Shown here piece after piece: positions 10,025-20,461 of a stretch of DNA of 64,000 nucleotides. The notes under the pieces are model-generated. The model did no database searches and was not told the origin of the DNA. It worked only from the letters and a program-made list of their open reading frames with translations. A program made the position numbers and the translations under genes. The number at the start of each line of letters is the position of its first letter. Position 1 is the first letter of the stretch. This DNA comes from Hemicordylus capensis (lineage: Eukaryota > Chordata > Lepidosauria > Squamata > Cordylidae), in NCBI RefSeq assembly GCF_027244095.1, contig NC_069659.1:94839501-94903500 (forward strand), read 5' to 3'.

Positions 10025-10400
10025 TGTTAGAGAGCTTGAAGGGGAGATTTCTTTATTTACCCCAGCTATAGCAGAAGTGCACAAGTAAGGAGAGCACTAC
10101 TGATTAATATGGAGACATGGACTTAAAGTTCCAAATAAAATAGTTTATTTAGGAAATCCATCAGGGAGATAGACTGAGACCTACATGCTTGGTTGCTAAC
10201 TTTGTACAGGAAGTAGGGGAAGAGAGAAGTGTCTCAGGGGAGAGAATAAAACCTATTAGTCTAACAAAGGGGAATCGGAGTAGAGAAAGCATGGTCATAT
10301 GGGGAATGCGCTTACTGGCTATCTCTACCCCTAATGTCCCTAGTGGTCAATGGGTTGCTGGTGCTAAGAGTTGATGCTATCAGGAGCTCCAGCTCCAACA
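10025..10400 (-). repeat. Copia 5' LTR, complete
   Basis: A 376-bp LTR with TGTT...AACA ends and an AATAAA in element orientation, followed on the outside by TATGT. It is the reference copy for the LTR fragments at 1363, 6290 and 8131. Confidence 0.85.
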
Positions 10401-11149
10401 TATGTCAGCCACTATAAACTCAGTGCAAGATATGGAGGAAATGTTTGCCACAGATCTACAGACTTTTACCCTGTGACTGTCTATGCCTGCTCACCATCAC
10501 CACAGATTTTACCGGAAGATATTTTCTCTGTTTAGGGTATGATTATATGGATTATATAAAGGCTCCAGAGAGATTTGTTGTAGAACATTTGTGGATTTGA
10601 GCATTAGTTGGTTCACTTTTGGAAGCAACCAAACCTTAAGCTGTTTATCTACATATTATCCCAATGATGAAAGTCCCTTGGGTCTGCAAATTGGAGCTGG
10701 AATCATTGTGAGAACAGGCTTTTCCCATGAGACTGGTGGTGAATACTGCTTCTGGTGAGGATCAGTATCTCCATTCTTCCTGTTCCACCCCAAAGAGATA
10801 CAGAGGAGTGTAGAACAACAACAAAAAATGCTAGGTCAACGAAACACAAACCTCAGGAAAAGCTAAGTGCAGATTACTTTCTAGTTTAGGGAGAAATGCA
10901 GCTTGAATTGGCACTTCTTTTAGCCAAATGGTTACATGCCTCCCATTTATTATGGTGACAGTTCACAATAACAATATATAACAATACATCCAAAACATAT
11001 CCCCTAATGGGGACATCTGAAAGCCCTCACCTCAGTGAGAACAAATGGATGTAGGAGTGTGAATGGGCTGAGATGTGAATATTACACTTTGGACATTACA
11101 GACAAATAGTCATTTATTTATCATGTACATGTAAATGACACCTTTCATC
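10401..11149. other. Intergenic, no feature recognised
   Basis: No family or gene resemblance on either strand. Confidence 0.5.
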
Positions 11150-11533
11150 ATGGGCACCTGAGCAGGAGGAGGCAGTTGCTCTCGCCCTCCCTGGGACTGA
11201 GGTCATGACCCAGGCCATGCAGAGGCCCATTGCACACACGTGGCGGCCTCCAAAATGGCCACCATGACGGGGGGAAGGCCTGGAAAGGGCCAAAGAACGC
11301 CTGAACTCAGTGCTTTTTGCCACAAGGAAGGCTAGCAGGGGGAGGGGGAACCTCCGCAGACTCTTCTCTGTGGGCTCGGAAAAGGGTGTATATATTATTA
11401 TTTGACTCACAACCCTCCCGAACTATACTGAACCTGGGGGGGGGTCGATGGGGGGGGAACCGAACTGGCCCTGGCCTGTTCAGGTCTGGTTCAAACTTGA
11501 ACCAAACCACGCCAGCCAGTTTGTGCACACCCT
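11150..11533 (-). repeat. Candidate DNA element ending gtgcacacccta
   Basis: A G-rich body (runs near 11428-11457) with an inverted end to the 732 element. It sits next to L2-tail-like sequence. The left boundary is not established. Confidence 0.35.
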
Positions 11534-11620
11534 AATAGACACCAACAGGAGTCACTGGAAAGACGCTTTGCTGGGGCTGGATAGGGGCTGTTGCTCTCCC
11601 GCTGCTTGCAAGCCAACCTG
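11534..11620 (-). repeat. Repeat fragment shared with 14440-14510
   Basis: The motif order 'gacaccaacagg..tcactgg', 'gctgggg' and 'ggctgttgctctccc' also occurs at 14450-14510, downstream of an L2-like tail. Confidence 0.4.
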
Positions 11621-12282
11621 CAAGGCTGCAAGGCTTTAAAGGGGCTTTCGACAGATTTTAAGGGGGCCTCCCAGCTCTGACCCCCTGCTCACTTTGAAAG
11701 GCTGACAGCCTCCCCACCATCCCCACTGCTGCTGCTGTACCAGCTCGCACCACATACCTCCTAGGAGGAGGAAAGCGCATGGAAGTGGAGGAGCCATGGC
11801 AGTAGCCAGTGGCAGCTCAGCTGATGGGTGATGCCTGCCTGGAGTGCAACCTATTGAGGAGGGATGGAGGGAGAAGGGAGAGGAGGGAGCAGGGGCTGGC
11901 AGATGAAGGGGGCAGGTCAGCAACATCCCCCCACCCTACATTCCTCACTGTGCTTAATGAGAGGATCAACCCTGGGAGCATTTAGACACCAGCTCCAGCC
12001 CCCAGCAAAAATGGCAGAAGAAGGTACGGCAGTACATGTGCTGATTCAGGCATGAAGAAACCTTTGCCCAGAAGCTGCCTGAAGACGCTCCCTCGGTGTG
12101 ATGAGAGCATCATGTATACCAGCTGTGTGATCAAGGTCTCATGACTCATCCCAGAACAAGTGGAAAGTGTTCAGATCATTGGACAAACACGTTACGACCA
12201 TTTGCATGTTTTCTTCTGATCTGGGGTGACTTGCTGTATTGAGCATCCAGAGTCACAACGAGTTTCCAGCCAGGCTTTAAGG
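11621..12282. other. Intergenic, no feature recognised
   Basis: GC-rich then mixed sequence. I see no recognisable coding or repeat family. Confidence 0.45.
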
Positions 12283-12741
12283 CAGTATTTCCCAAACAGT
12301 GTGTGCCACAAGACACTGGCTGCTGTGCTGTGGCCGACTTGACTTGCAAGTCAGCTCCGAAAGCAGGGAGTTTAAACTCCTCACTTTGGAAGTTGACTTG
12401 TCTCAAATGCACCAGGAAGGACCTTTGCTTCTCAGAGCCTATAGGCGCATATAGGAGCAAGTTTAATCTCCCCACTTCTAAAGGTGGCTCATTCCCTTAT
12501 GTAGCAAGAGAGAGTGACGAATCCTTGCCGGTGCATTCATTATAGGATGTGAATCAGCTTCAGGAGGGCTATGAAAGGTGGCTACCAATAAGAATAAAAA
12601 GTATAAAACAAAACAAGGAGGAGGTGGATGGAGGCTAAAGTAAAGTAAAGAAAAGTATCTATGTTTGGGGGGAGCAGTGCATCCCAATGTATTTTTTAAA
12701 ATGTAAGTGTGCCTCAGGGTGAAAAAGGATGAGAAACACTG
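12283..12741. mobile_element. hAT (Charlie-like) non-autonomous element
   Basis: The left end is cagtatttcccaaacagtgt. The right end read in reverse is cagtgtttctcatcctttt. The gtgtgcc motif near both ends is typical of Charlie-type elements. The 459-bp body has no transposase. No clear 8-bp duplication was found, so the boundaries may be off by a few bases. Confidence 0.6.
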
Positions 12742-13060
12742 AAGGGAATAACAATTGCCCTGCTTAAAGCACTAAAACAAAATTATAACTGATGCAAAGG
12801 GACTATTATTCACTGTTTTGGAAGATGAATCCTTTGCTATTTTTTTTTCCTTTAAGCACACCTAGTAGGTTTTCATTTTGACTGCATACTGTTGTGTTCT
12901 ATCTAGTAATCTTTTATGTTTTGTTATTTTAGAAGTTTGTTTTAGAAGGGGAGATCCTGTAGAGAGTGGGGGGTGGGGTGGAGTCAGAAAGAAAAAGGAA
13001 GGGAAAGGAGGAGGAGAAAACTGAGTTGTTTCTGAATAAAGTCTTAGTTAAACCAACATA

Positions 13061-13311
13061 GGAGCCACCTAATGGCACAATGAGGAAATGACTTGATTAT
13101 CAAGCCAGAGGTTGCCGGTTTGAATCCCTGTTAGTATGTTTCCTAGACTATGGGAAACACCTATATTGGGCAGAAGGTGCTGAAAGGCATCATCTCATAC
13201 TGCGTGGGAGGAGGCAATGGTAAACCCCTCCTGTATTCTACCAAAGACAACCACAGGGCTCTGAGGTTGCCAGGAGTCAACACCGACTCAACAGCACACT
13301 TTACTTTTACC
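13061..13311 (+). repeat. Sauria SINE with Bov-B-type tail
   Basis: A tRNA-like head (agaggttgccggtttgaatc as B box) is followed by 'ggcatcatctcatactgcg', 'ggaggcaatggtaaacccct' and the tail 'caggagtcaacaccgactca' with ACTTT/ACCTT repeats, which is the Bov-B LINE 3' end. Perfect 13-bp target duplications ttaaaccaacata flank it at 13048-13060 and 13312-13324. Confidence 0.9.
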
Positions 13312-13394
13312 TTAAACCAACATAAGACTACTTTGTGTTTACAAGGGAAGCGGCTATGATATGCTTGGCACACTTCTGGAGGCAGACAATCAGC

Positions 13395-13689
13395 ACATAG
13401 GAACTGCCAAATACTGAGTCAGACCATTGATCTATCTAGCTCAGTATTGTCTTCACAGACTGGCAGCAACTTCTCCAAGGTTGCAGGCAGGAATCTCTCT
13501 CAGCCCTATCTTGGAGAAGCTAGGGAGGGAACTTGGAACCTTCTGCTCTTCCCAGAGTAGCTCCATCCCCTGAGGGGAATATCTGACAGTGCTCACACAT
13601 CAAGTCTCCCATTCATATGCAACCAGGGTGGACCCTGCTTAGCTAAGGGGACAAGTCATGCTTGCTCCCACAAGACCAGCTCTCCTCTC
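13395..13689 (-). repeat. 5S-rRNA-derived SINE
   Basis: On the minus strand the head reads 'agctaagcagggtcca' and 'atgaatgggagactt', matching the internal promoter part of 5S rRNA. A weak tRNA-like middle follows, then the body ending 'ctgactcagtatttggcagttcctatgt'. This is one of four such copies here. Confidence 0.8.
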
Positions 13690-14289
13690 ATCCCCAACCC
13701 ACCAAAGCGTTCAGACAATCCAGAAGTAGGAACTGCAGTCTGGATCAGGTTCAGCACACATGAAAAGGTGTAGGAAATGGGACCTGGACACCTAACCATT
13801 GCTTCCTGCCACCTCCAGATGTGTGTCGTGTGCTAAAAGAGGGAGATGTGTGGCCAACTCCTCACATTATCTGTATATTATGAGGATGTGTTTGTGAAGA
13901 AGCATTCCTCAGTTCCATTTGATTAGGCAGGCCTTTGTTCTTCCATTCATCCACCCACCACCTTTCTTGCTTAATGGGAGTCATTAGGAACACTCCCATG
14001 GCTTCAAGTCACTATTTGCATATCATTCCACCCATCCTCAAATGCACGTTTGGTAGCTCGGTGTAGGGCTGAGGGTTGGTTTTCCTTTATACAGACACGA
14101 TGAGATTGAATATCTGCTAAGTCTGAACCTTTGCATCGGATCCGAGCGTGTGGCAGATAAGCCTTTTTAAATCGACAAAGATCTTTGCAGAAAATGCATA
14201 ATGGTCCAGGGAGTGTTCTAGCTATCCTAAAAGTGCTATAATCATGGCTCTAGGATATTGTGAGATGCATGGTGAGGTTTTGCTCAGCA
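13690..14289. other. Intergenic, no feature recognised
   Basis: Unique-looking DNA. Confidence 0.5.
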
Positions 14290-14560
14290 CACTTCATTTA
14301 AATATATTTACAAATATGACAAACATTTATATACTGCTTCTCAACAGGAGTTCCCAAAGCGGTTTACACAGATATAAACAAACAAACAAACAAAATGGCT
14401 TCCTGTCCCCAAAGGGCTCACAATCTAAAAAGGAAACGTAAGATAGACACCAGCAACAGCCACTAGAGTGATGCTGTGCTGGGGATGGGGCCAGTTGCTC
14501 TCCCCCTAAACAGAAGAGAATCACCACTTTTAAAAGGTGCCTCTTTGCTCAGTTAGCAAA
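14290..14560 (-). repeat. L2-like LINE 3' region
   Basis: The minus strand gives 'ttagattgtgagccctttggg', 'gacaggaagcc', an AAAC run and 'gtgtaaaccgctttgggaactcc', the L2-type tail, extended by a ~100-bp upstream portion shared with 11534-11620. Confidence 0.55.
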
Positions 14561-16096
14561 ATCCCAGCAGTTAGGAGATGAGTGCCCTATTTGGTGGGAG
14601 GGAACTCTTTTCTTTCAGCCTTGCAAAAAGAGCATAGAACCACCACCTTATTTTGCACAAGGGTTGCTTAGACCATGATGTCCATACTGGAAGGCAGACA
14701 TGTGAACCCACTGGATGTCTGACATGGCTTCAGAGAAACAAAGAGAACTTGCCTAAATAGCCTCAAGTTATTATTCCTCATTTACTCCTTTGCAGAAGAC
14801 TGACTGACTTCCAGACTGACATCCTTAGAGTGGAAACACGTCACTTTGGGGAGAGTGCGGAGTGATAGTATGGGAATAGCACTGCACCGGCACTCCTCTT
14901 AGGAGTGCTCACAGCAGGCTGCTCTAGTTGTCTGTCGCTAAAGAATTAAAAGTCCTGGCACAAGTTTCTAGAAAGGACGATGGAAACAAAAGCCTGCGAT
15001 TTCTCAGAAGAGCACTTTGTGACCTGGAAAATGCCACATTAACGATTAATAAAGATAGCAGTGCAATGACAACCACTGTGAAGCACCAAGCAGATTTATG
15101 TCATGAAATACCACCTATTTGTATCGATGGATTCCCTCCCACGCATGTTTGGAGGCCCAAAAGGGAAGAGCAGTAAGCCCTGTGCAGATATTTTTAACGT
15201 GGGTGCCATGCCATCCTTACATGGAGCAGGAAATTGGGATATTGCCCATGAGCCCTACTCTCAACTTCCACACACTGACTGGACCTTGTGCACAGAGCAT
15301 CTATGTAAGTCCATAAGCACAGTACACCTGATCCGTACTGCACTTTTTATCTTTTTGGTACAGTGCAGATCCTATGCATAGGCACCTTGAATGTGGAGAC
15401 TTTATCACAAGGCCTGATCAACATGAGGAAGGGAATGGTCTTCTGCCACAATCTAATCCTCACCCCCACTCCTACTCACACCGCAAGCCCAATCCAAATT
15501 AGACCCCTCCCCATGGCTGCCTTTTGACATGGGGGGAACCCGAATTGAAGCTTTTCCCCCACCTTGACAAACAGAGGTAGGGGTGTGTGAGAGAGCGAGA
15601 GCGGGGGGGGTAGAGAGAGAGGGAGAGAGAGGGAGAATCAGGATTGCAGTTGGAGGCGGGGTAAGGTTAAAGCTATTCTCCGCCTACTGTAGTCCCAATC
15701 CATGGGGAGCTAATCCAGCAACTATTTAACATTTTTTCCAAAATGCACATGCTTGCAAAGCACGCAGTTAGAATAACATGCAGTCCAACAACCCGGCAAG
15801 GCAATTCAATCTATGGTCCAAAACTACCAGCCACGGCTATGCCAGGGCTATCATTAGCATAATGATGTTGTGATTTTGTGCTCAGCCAGCAGCAATCAAC
15901 AGCACAACAATAAGTGTAGAAGCAACAGCTAATGTAACAATAGCAACAGCCACGCCCACAGCATCCCTGATAATTCTGCTGCTACCCACCAATCACAATT
16001 TCACTCGGTGAGGACACACCCACACTACTCATGCAGGGAAGGTGCCAATCAACACACACTGATGGTAGGAAACTCCAGTGACATCTTTCTACTCTG
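14561..16096. other. Intergenic with GA-rich tract
   Basis: A purine-rich GA/GGGA tract lies at 15585-15645. I recognise nothing else. Confidence 0.5.
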
Positions 16097-17168
16097 AATA
16101 TGAACATAAGAACATACCTGCTGTGCTGGATCATACTCAAGGCCTATTTAGTCCAGCATCCTCTTTCACACCAAATGCCTCTGGGAAGCCTGGAGGCAAC
16201 AGCTGCAGCTTTCTCTCAACAGCTTTCTCTCTATCCACTCTCTTCATACCATGCATAATTTTATACACCTCTATCATGTCTCCACTCAGTCTTTTTTCCT
16301 AAACTAAAAAGCCCCAGGTGTTATAGCCTTGCTTCGTAAGGAAAGTGCTCTAAGCCCCTGATCATCTTTGTTGCCCTCTTCTGCACCTTCTCCAGATCTA
16401 TAATGTCCTTTTTGAGATATGGTGACCAGAACTATGCAGAGTACTCCAAATGTGATCACACCATAGATTTGTATAAGGTCATTATGATGATATTAGAAGT
16501 TTTATTTTCAAACCCTTCCTAACGATCTCTAGCATGGTATTGGCCTTTTTCACAGCTGCCGCACATTGAGTCAACACTTTCAATGAGCTGTCCACCACGA
16601 CCTCAAGATACCTGTCCTGGTCGGTCACCAACAGCTCAGACCCCATCAGTGTATATGTGAAGTTGGGGCTTTTTGCCCCAATATGCATCACTTTAAACTT
16701 GCTAACATTGAACTGCATTTGCCATTTTGTTTCCACTCCCCCAGTTTGGAAAGATCCTTTTGGAGCTCCTCCCAATCTGTTTTGGATTTCACTACCCTAA
16801 ATAGTTTGGTGTCATCTGCAAATTTGGCCACCTTGCTGCTTAACCCTACTTCTAGATCATGTATGGATAAATTAAAAATCACTTGTCCCATTATAGATCC
16901 CTGGGGGGACCCCACTTCTTACTTACTTCCATTTAGAGAACTGTCCATTTATACCTACCCTGTTTCCTCTCCTTCAACCAGTTACCAATCCACACATAAA
17001 CCTGTCCCCTTATCCCATGACTGCTAACTTTTCTCAAGAAAATTTGATGAGGAATTTTGTCAAAAGCTTTTTGAAAGTTGAAGTATATTCGTAGGGATAA
17101 GTTACATATTTTTGCAAGGAGTTCAGCAATTTCACATTTCCTCTCGGGTAGATGCCATCCGGCCCTAG
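16097..17168 (-). mobile_element. CR1 LINE, 3' half
   Basis: Minus-strand reverse transcriptase pieces include FQKAFDKIPHQIFL, HGIRGQVYVWIGNWLKERKQ, GSPQGSIMGQVIFN, LEVGLSSKVAKFADDTKLF and DRYLEVVVDSS. The 3' end is the family motif 'ggatcatactcaaggc..' near 16100. An internal deletion lies around 16200-16230. Stops and frameshifts show it is inactive. Confidence 0.9.
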
Positions 17169-17189
17169 CCAGACTGTCCCTCTCTCTTG

Positions 17190-18648
17190 TCCTCTCGCCA
17201 CTCAGTGGGGGTTCCCCTGATGATGCCCAACCAGTCGTGGTGAAGTCCAGTTCTGGGTCCTCCAGGGCTGAGTCTGACTCCAAGGAAGGGTCTACTGCTG
17301 TGGAGAAGGAACACCCCTCAGCCTCAGCTGGGCCCTTCTGGCACGCAGGGTGGAAGTGGAAGGATGACAGTGGTGGGCAGCCAGTGGCCCCCATAGGTCT
17401 GCCGTCACCAAAACGGCCCATGCCAGAGCATCCAGGACATCAGAAGCCGCCCAGAGCAGCAATGTTTGGCAGCATTATGAAATCCCTCAAAATGCCCCAA
17501 CTGCTGATTTCTGTATTCACTGTAAGGCACAGGTCAGTGAGGGAGGGACGGTAAGCATCTAGGGATGACCTTCATGTGGTGATACATGTGGTGACATCAC
17601 CCAGATCTCTTTGCCTCCGCGTGAGCATGGCCTTCCTCACCATCTCATCCCCATGGATGTAGATACCCGGTGGAACTCCACCTTCCTCTTGTTCCAGTGC
17701 CTGTTGGAGCAGGAGGTGGCCCTCAATGACCTGGCAAAGAATGAGGCCTTGGGCATGTGCGACCTATCCAACTCAGAGTGGAAGCTCATGTCCAAGATGG
17801 TGTCAACACTCAAGCCATTTCTGTTTGCCACAAAGATAGAGTGTGCTGATACAACTCCTCTGAGCCAGGCCCTGCCCATGGCTATTCTCCTGGAAAAGCT
17901 GGTGGGTGAACGCTGGACCTCTCTGACCATACCAGAAGGGCATTCACTGGCTGGACGGCTGAGGGCCAGAGTAGTTGACAGGCTGGTTGGTGTGTTGGGT
18001 AACAGAGAGGAGTATGTCCTTGCTTGTCTCTGCGACCTGACCATCAAGGGCAATGATGTTTGTGTGGATGACTTGCTCAGGTGGAGGGACCTCCTGGTCG
18101 ATAGGGTTAGAGAGGAGGAGTTCAGGAGGACCAGGAGGGTGGTGATGGTGTGCCCCCTGAGCATGCATGATCTACACCCAACAGCAGTGCAGGCAACCCT
18201 TCCTCTCCCCAGTCTAGAAGCATGGCATCCCAGGCAGCAGCGCCAATGCAGTAGGCAGTTCCTCCCACTAAATCAGCCCAGTGGTTCAAGCGGGTGTGTC
18301 TTGGAGCCTTGTCTGGTTTGCAGGAGGCTCGGCCTACCAGGCCCTCAGGTGCTGCGCAATGCGTTGCCCAGCACTTGGAGAAGCCTGTGGAGGAAGACCC
18401 AGAGATGGACCACACGCAGTTCTGGGCAATGCTCTGCCAAGTCTGGGCAGACCTGGCAGTGGCTGCTCTGTGTCTTCTCCTTCCCCCACCCCACCAGCAT
18501 CCAGAGCGAGCGGGTGTTTTCACATGCTGGCAATGTGGTAACACCCGCTCAGTCCTGGTTGGACCCTGGCTTGGTGGAGCAGTTGGTGTTCAAGGTTAAC
18601 CTCCCTCTGCTGGGCTACCTCAAGCTGGAAGTTGAGCTGGGCGAATGA
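17190..18648 (+). pseudogene. Decayed hAT-superfamily transposase with BED finger
   Basis: At 17455-17550 a BED-type zinc finger reads SSNVWQHYEIPQNAP then ADFCIHCKAQVSEGG (W, HYE and CxxC visible). An in-frame TAG follows at about 17560. The catalytic region from about 17650 reads DVDTRWNSTFLLFQCLLEQ, SEWKLMSKMVSTLKPFLFAT and REEYVLACLCDLTIKGN. The C-terminal dimerisation motif reads SIQSERVFSHAGNVVTPAQS with LVEQLVFKVN. The middle (about 18110-18460) is out of frame. No ATG opens the long frame at 17611. It is therefore a dead plain DNA transposon, placed right after the CR1. Confidence 0.85.
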
Positions 18649-18829
18649 TTAGCCCATGGTTGACCCATGGTGTTGGTCACCTGCCTGGCAACAGCTTCTG
18701 CTCATCCTAACCTTCCCCCCTTCTTTCTTCAGCCATGTCATGTTGAGTGTTGTGACATGGCATCACAACACACCCACCCACTGGCATAACCCATGATGCT
18801 TGAACATCCCACTGATTCCACCTGGCCAG

Positions 18830-19830
18830 CAGTACAGGGTGTGTGTGTGTGTCATGGGCGCACACACAAACACTAGGCAGCTGTGCCAGTGCGGCACTGT
18901 GTATATTTGTAAATGTGTAGATTTGTAAATATGTAAATTTGTAAATCTGTAGATTTTTGAATGTGTACATAGGTGACTTGTCTTGGAGGAGAGGCAACAG
19001 GGGTCGGGAACTGTAAAAATGTGGATTTAAAAGAATGTAAATCTGCAAATGTGTAAAATTGTAAATATTTGAATACATAAAACTAGCTGCTGTTGTGTAG
19101 AAGTGTTGTGCAAATGTGTGTGCGTGTGTGTGCACGTGCATGTGTAGAGGTTTTTGTTCTGGGGGGGTGGAGACTAGAGGTTTCTTTCTTTTGTGTAGAT
19201 AGTGTTTTGGAAGCTTTGGTTTGGGTAGATAGTTGATGTGTGTATAGGTGTTCTGTATAGATGGATGTGTGTATATACTTGTATATAATGTATTTGTGCA
19301 ATGTGTATATAGGACCCGTTTTTATTTTCCCTCTTCAGTTTAGTTCTAGCACACACACACACCAAACATGTATGCACCACCAATGATGAGTCAGTGGTCT
19401 GGTGCCAACACATGCCAACACATGTCTGGGGTCTGTGTGGCCTCCAGCGTGGACCTGCCAGTATGAGGCAGATCTTCCTTGTAGGCACACCACATGCACG
19501 AATAGAGGAGCAGGAAAAAAATCTCAGGGTGTGTTATTTTAATTTCTCATTCAATGTGATGTGTTGTTGCCTAGCCCTCTTTCTTTGCAATGTGTGTGCC
19601 GGGTTGGTTTTGCTGCTTTGTGCCATAGTGTGTCTTGCTAGGTGTTTGTTTATATGTTAAGTATTTGTTTATATACAGGTGTTTGTTTGTGGCAGACAGT
19701 AGCAGTAGTAGTTGATGTTTGGTTTGGTTTATTTGGTTTTGCAGTTGTGTCTCTGTGCTTGTTTTTTGGTTTACAGCTTGGTGAATTTTTATTTGTGTCA
19801 CTGCCTGTTGGATTGTGGCCTGCTAGGGTG
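18830..19830. repeat. GT-skewed, AT-rich simple-repeat region
   Basis: About 1 kb in which the plus strand is strongly G+T rich. It includes a degenerate TGTAAAT array (18898-18970, 19018-19075), TGTG runs and TTTG/GTTT runs. It may be the non-coding end of the hAT element or a separate low-complexity tract. Confidence 0.5.
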
Positions 19831-19837
19831 GGTGGTA

Positions 19838-20000
19838 GGCACCCATGGGTGCCAACTACCACAGGAACCACATGGCAATTGGAGCCATTACTAAAAAGTT
19901 CTACATAGGGTATAATGGGGACTTGAACTGGCCTATTATTCCCTATGCAGAGCACCTAGGGGAACAAAATTGGGGTGTGTGGTAGGCACCCATGGGTGCC
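19838..20000. repeat. Paired 16-bp palindromes GGCACCCATGGGTGCC
   Basis: The same perfect palindrome occurs at 19838-19853 and 19985-20000. Both are preceded by 'gtggta' and followed by 'aac(t/a)accac', so a segment of at least 30 bp is directly repeated 147 bp apart. Confidence 0.7.
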
Positions 20001-20256
20001 AACAACCACCAGAAGCCCAAAGCAATCTGACACTCCTGCGGTTTTAAATTATTTTTTGAAGATTTTTAATTTTTTTGCATTTTCCCCATAGGGAACAATG
20101 AGGATTTCCCATCTGCCCCTTGGGGGGGGGGGGTGCCTGGGCACCCCAAAGTGGGTATGGGGGCAAGGCACATTGTGCCACAACTATAGCCCCAAGCCTG
20201 TGGGGTTCATGGTTCTTTTAAAATAAAATTTTACAGAGTTTAGACTGCATTGAATG

Positions 20257-20403
20257 TCAATGCAATGAATAGGAATCCCTTCCCCATTCAGTAAAAAGAA
20301 CAGTGTGTGAACTTAACTGCTGTGAACTCTGAGTTCACAGCAATTAAGGTCACACACTATTCTTTTTCTGAATGAGGAGAGGGATTCCTATTCATTGCAT
20401 TGA
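20257..20403. repeat. 147-bp hairpin with 73-bp arms
   Basis: The left arm 20257-20329 and right arm 20331-20403 are inverted copies of equal length with roughly 90% identity around a single central base (gaactc-t-gagttc). It is probably a foldback MITE. I cannot name the family. Confidence 0.75.
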
Positions 20404-20426
20404 AATTATGTCAAACAGGCTAAGAT

Positions 20427-20428
<2 letters not shown>

Positions 20429-20458
<30 letters not shown>
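20429..20458. repeat. (CA)n microsatellite
   Basis: An uninterrupted CA run of about 28 bases. Confidence 0.9.

Positions 20459-20459
<1 letters not shown>

Positions 20460-20461
<2 letters not shown>

Larger units (their letters stand above)
8131..10400 (-). mobile_element. Ty1/copia-type LTR element, broken and incomplete
   Basis: An old copia-superfamily fossil on the minus strand. From its 5' side it has a complete LTR (10025-10400), a primer site (10010-10024), gag remnants (9755-9949 and about 9316-9575), a large gap in pol, the end of reverse transcriptase and RNase H (about 8256-8840), a polypurine tract (about 8249-8265) and a shortened 3' LTR (8131-8248). Protease and integrase regions are missing and the remaining coding parts carry several breaks. 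A foldback insert lies at 9003-9315. The two LTRs differ at about one base in eight over the 117 bp they share, so the insertion is old, probably tens of millions of years. Confidence 0.85.

Noticed and set aside
17540-17560. Splice donor after the BED finger (ACG|GTAAGC) implying a domesticated hAT gene
   Set aside because: No matching acceptor keeps the frame, and the downstream catalytic region has frame breaks, so domestication is not supported.
18898-19075. CRISPR-like array of TGTAAAT units
   Set aside because: The units are degenerate and adjoining, without spacers, in a vertebrate genome. It is a low-complexity tract.
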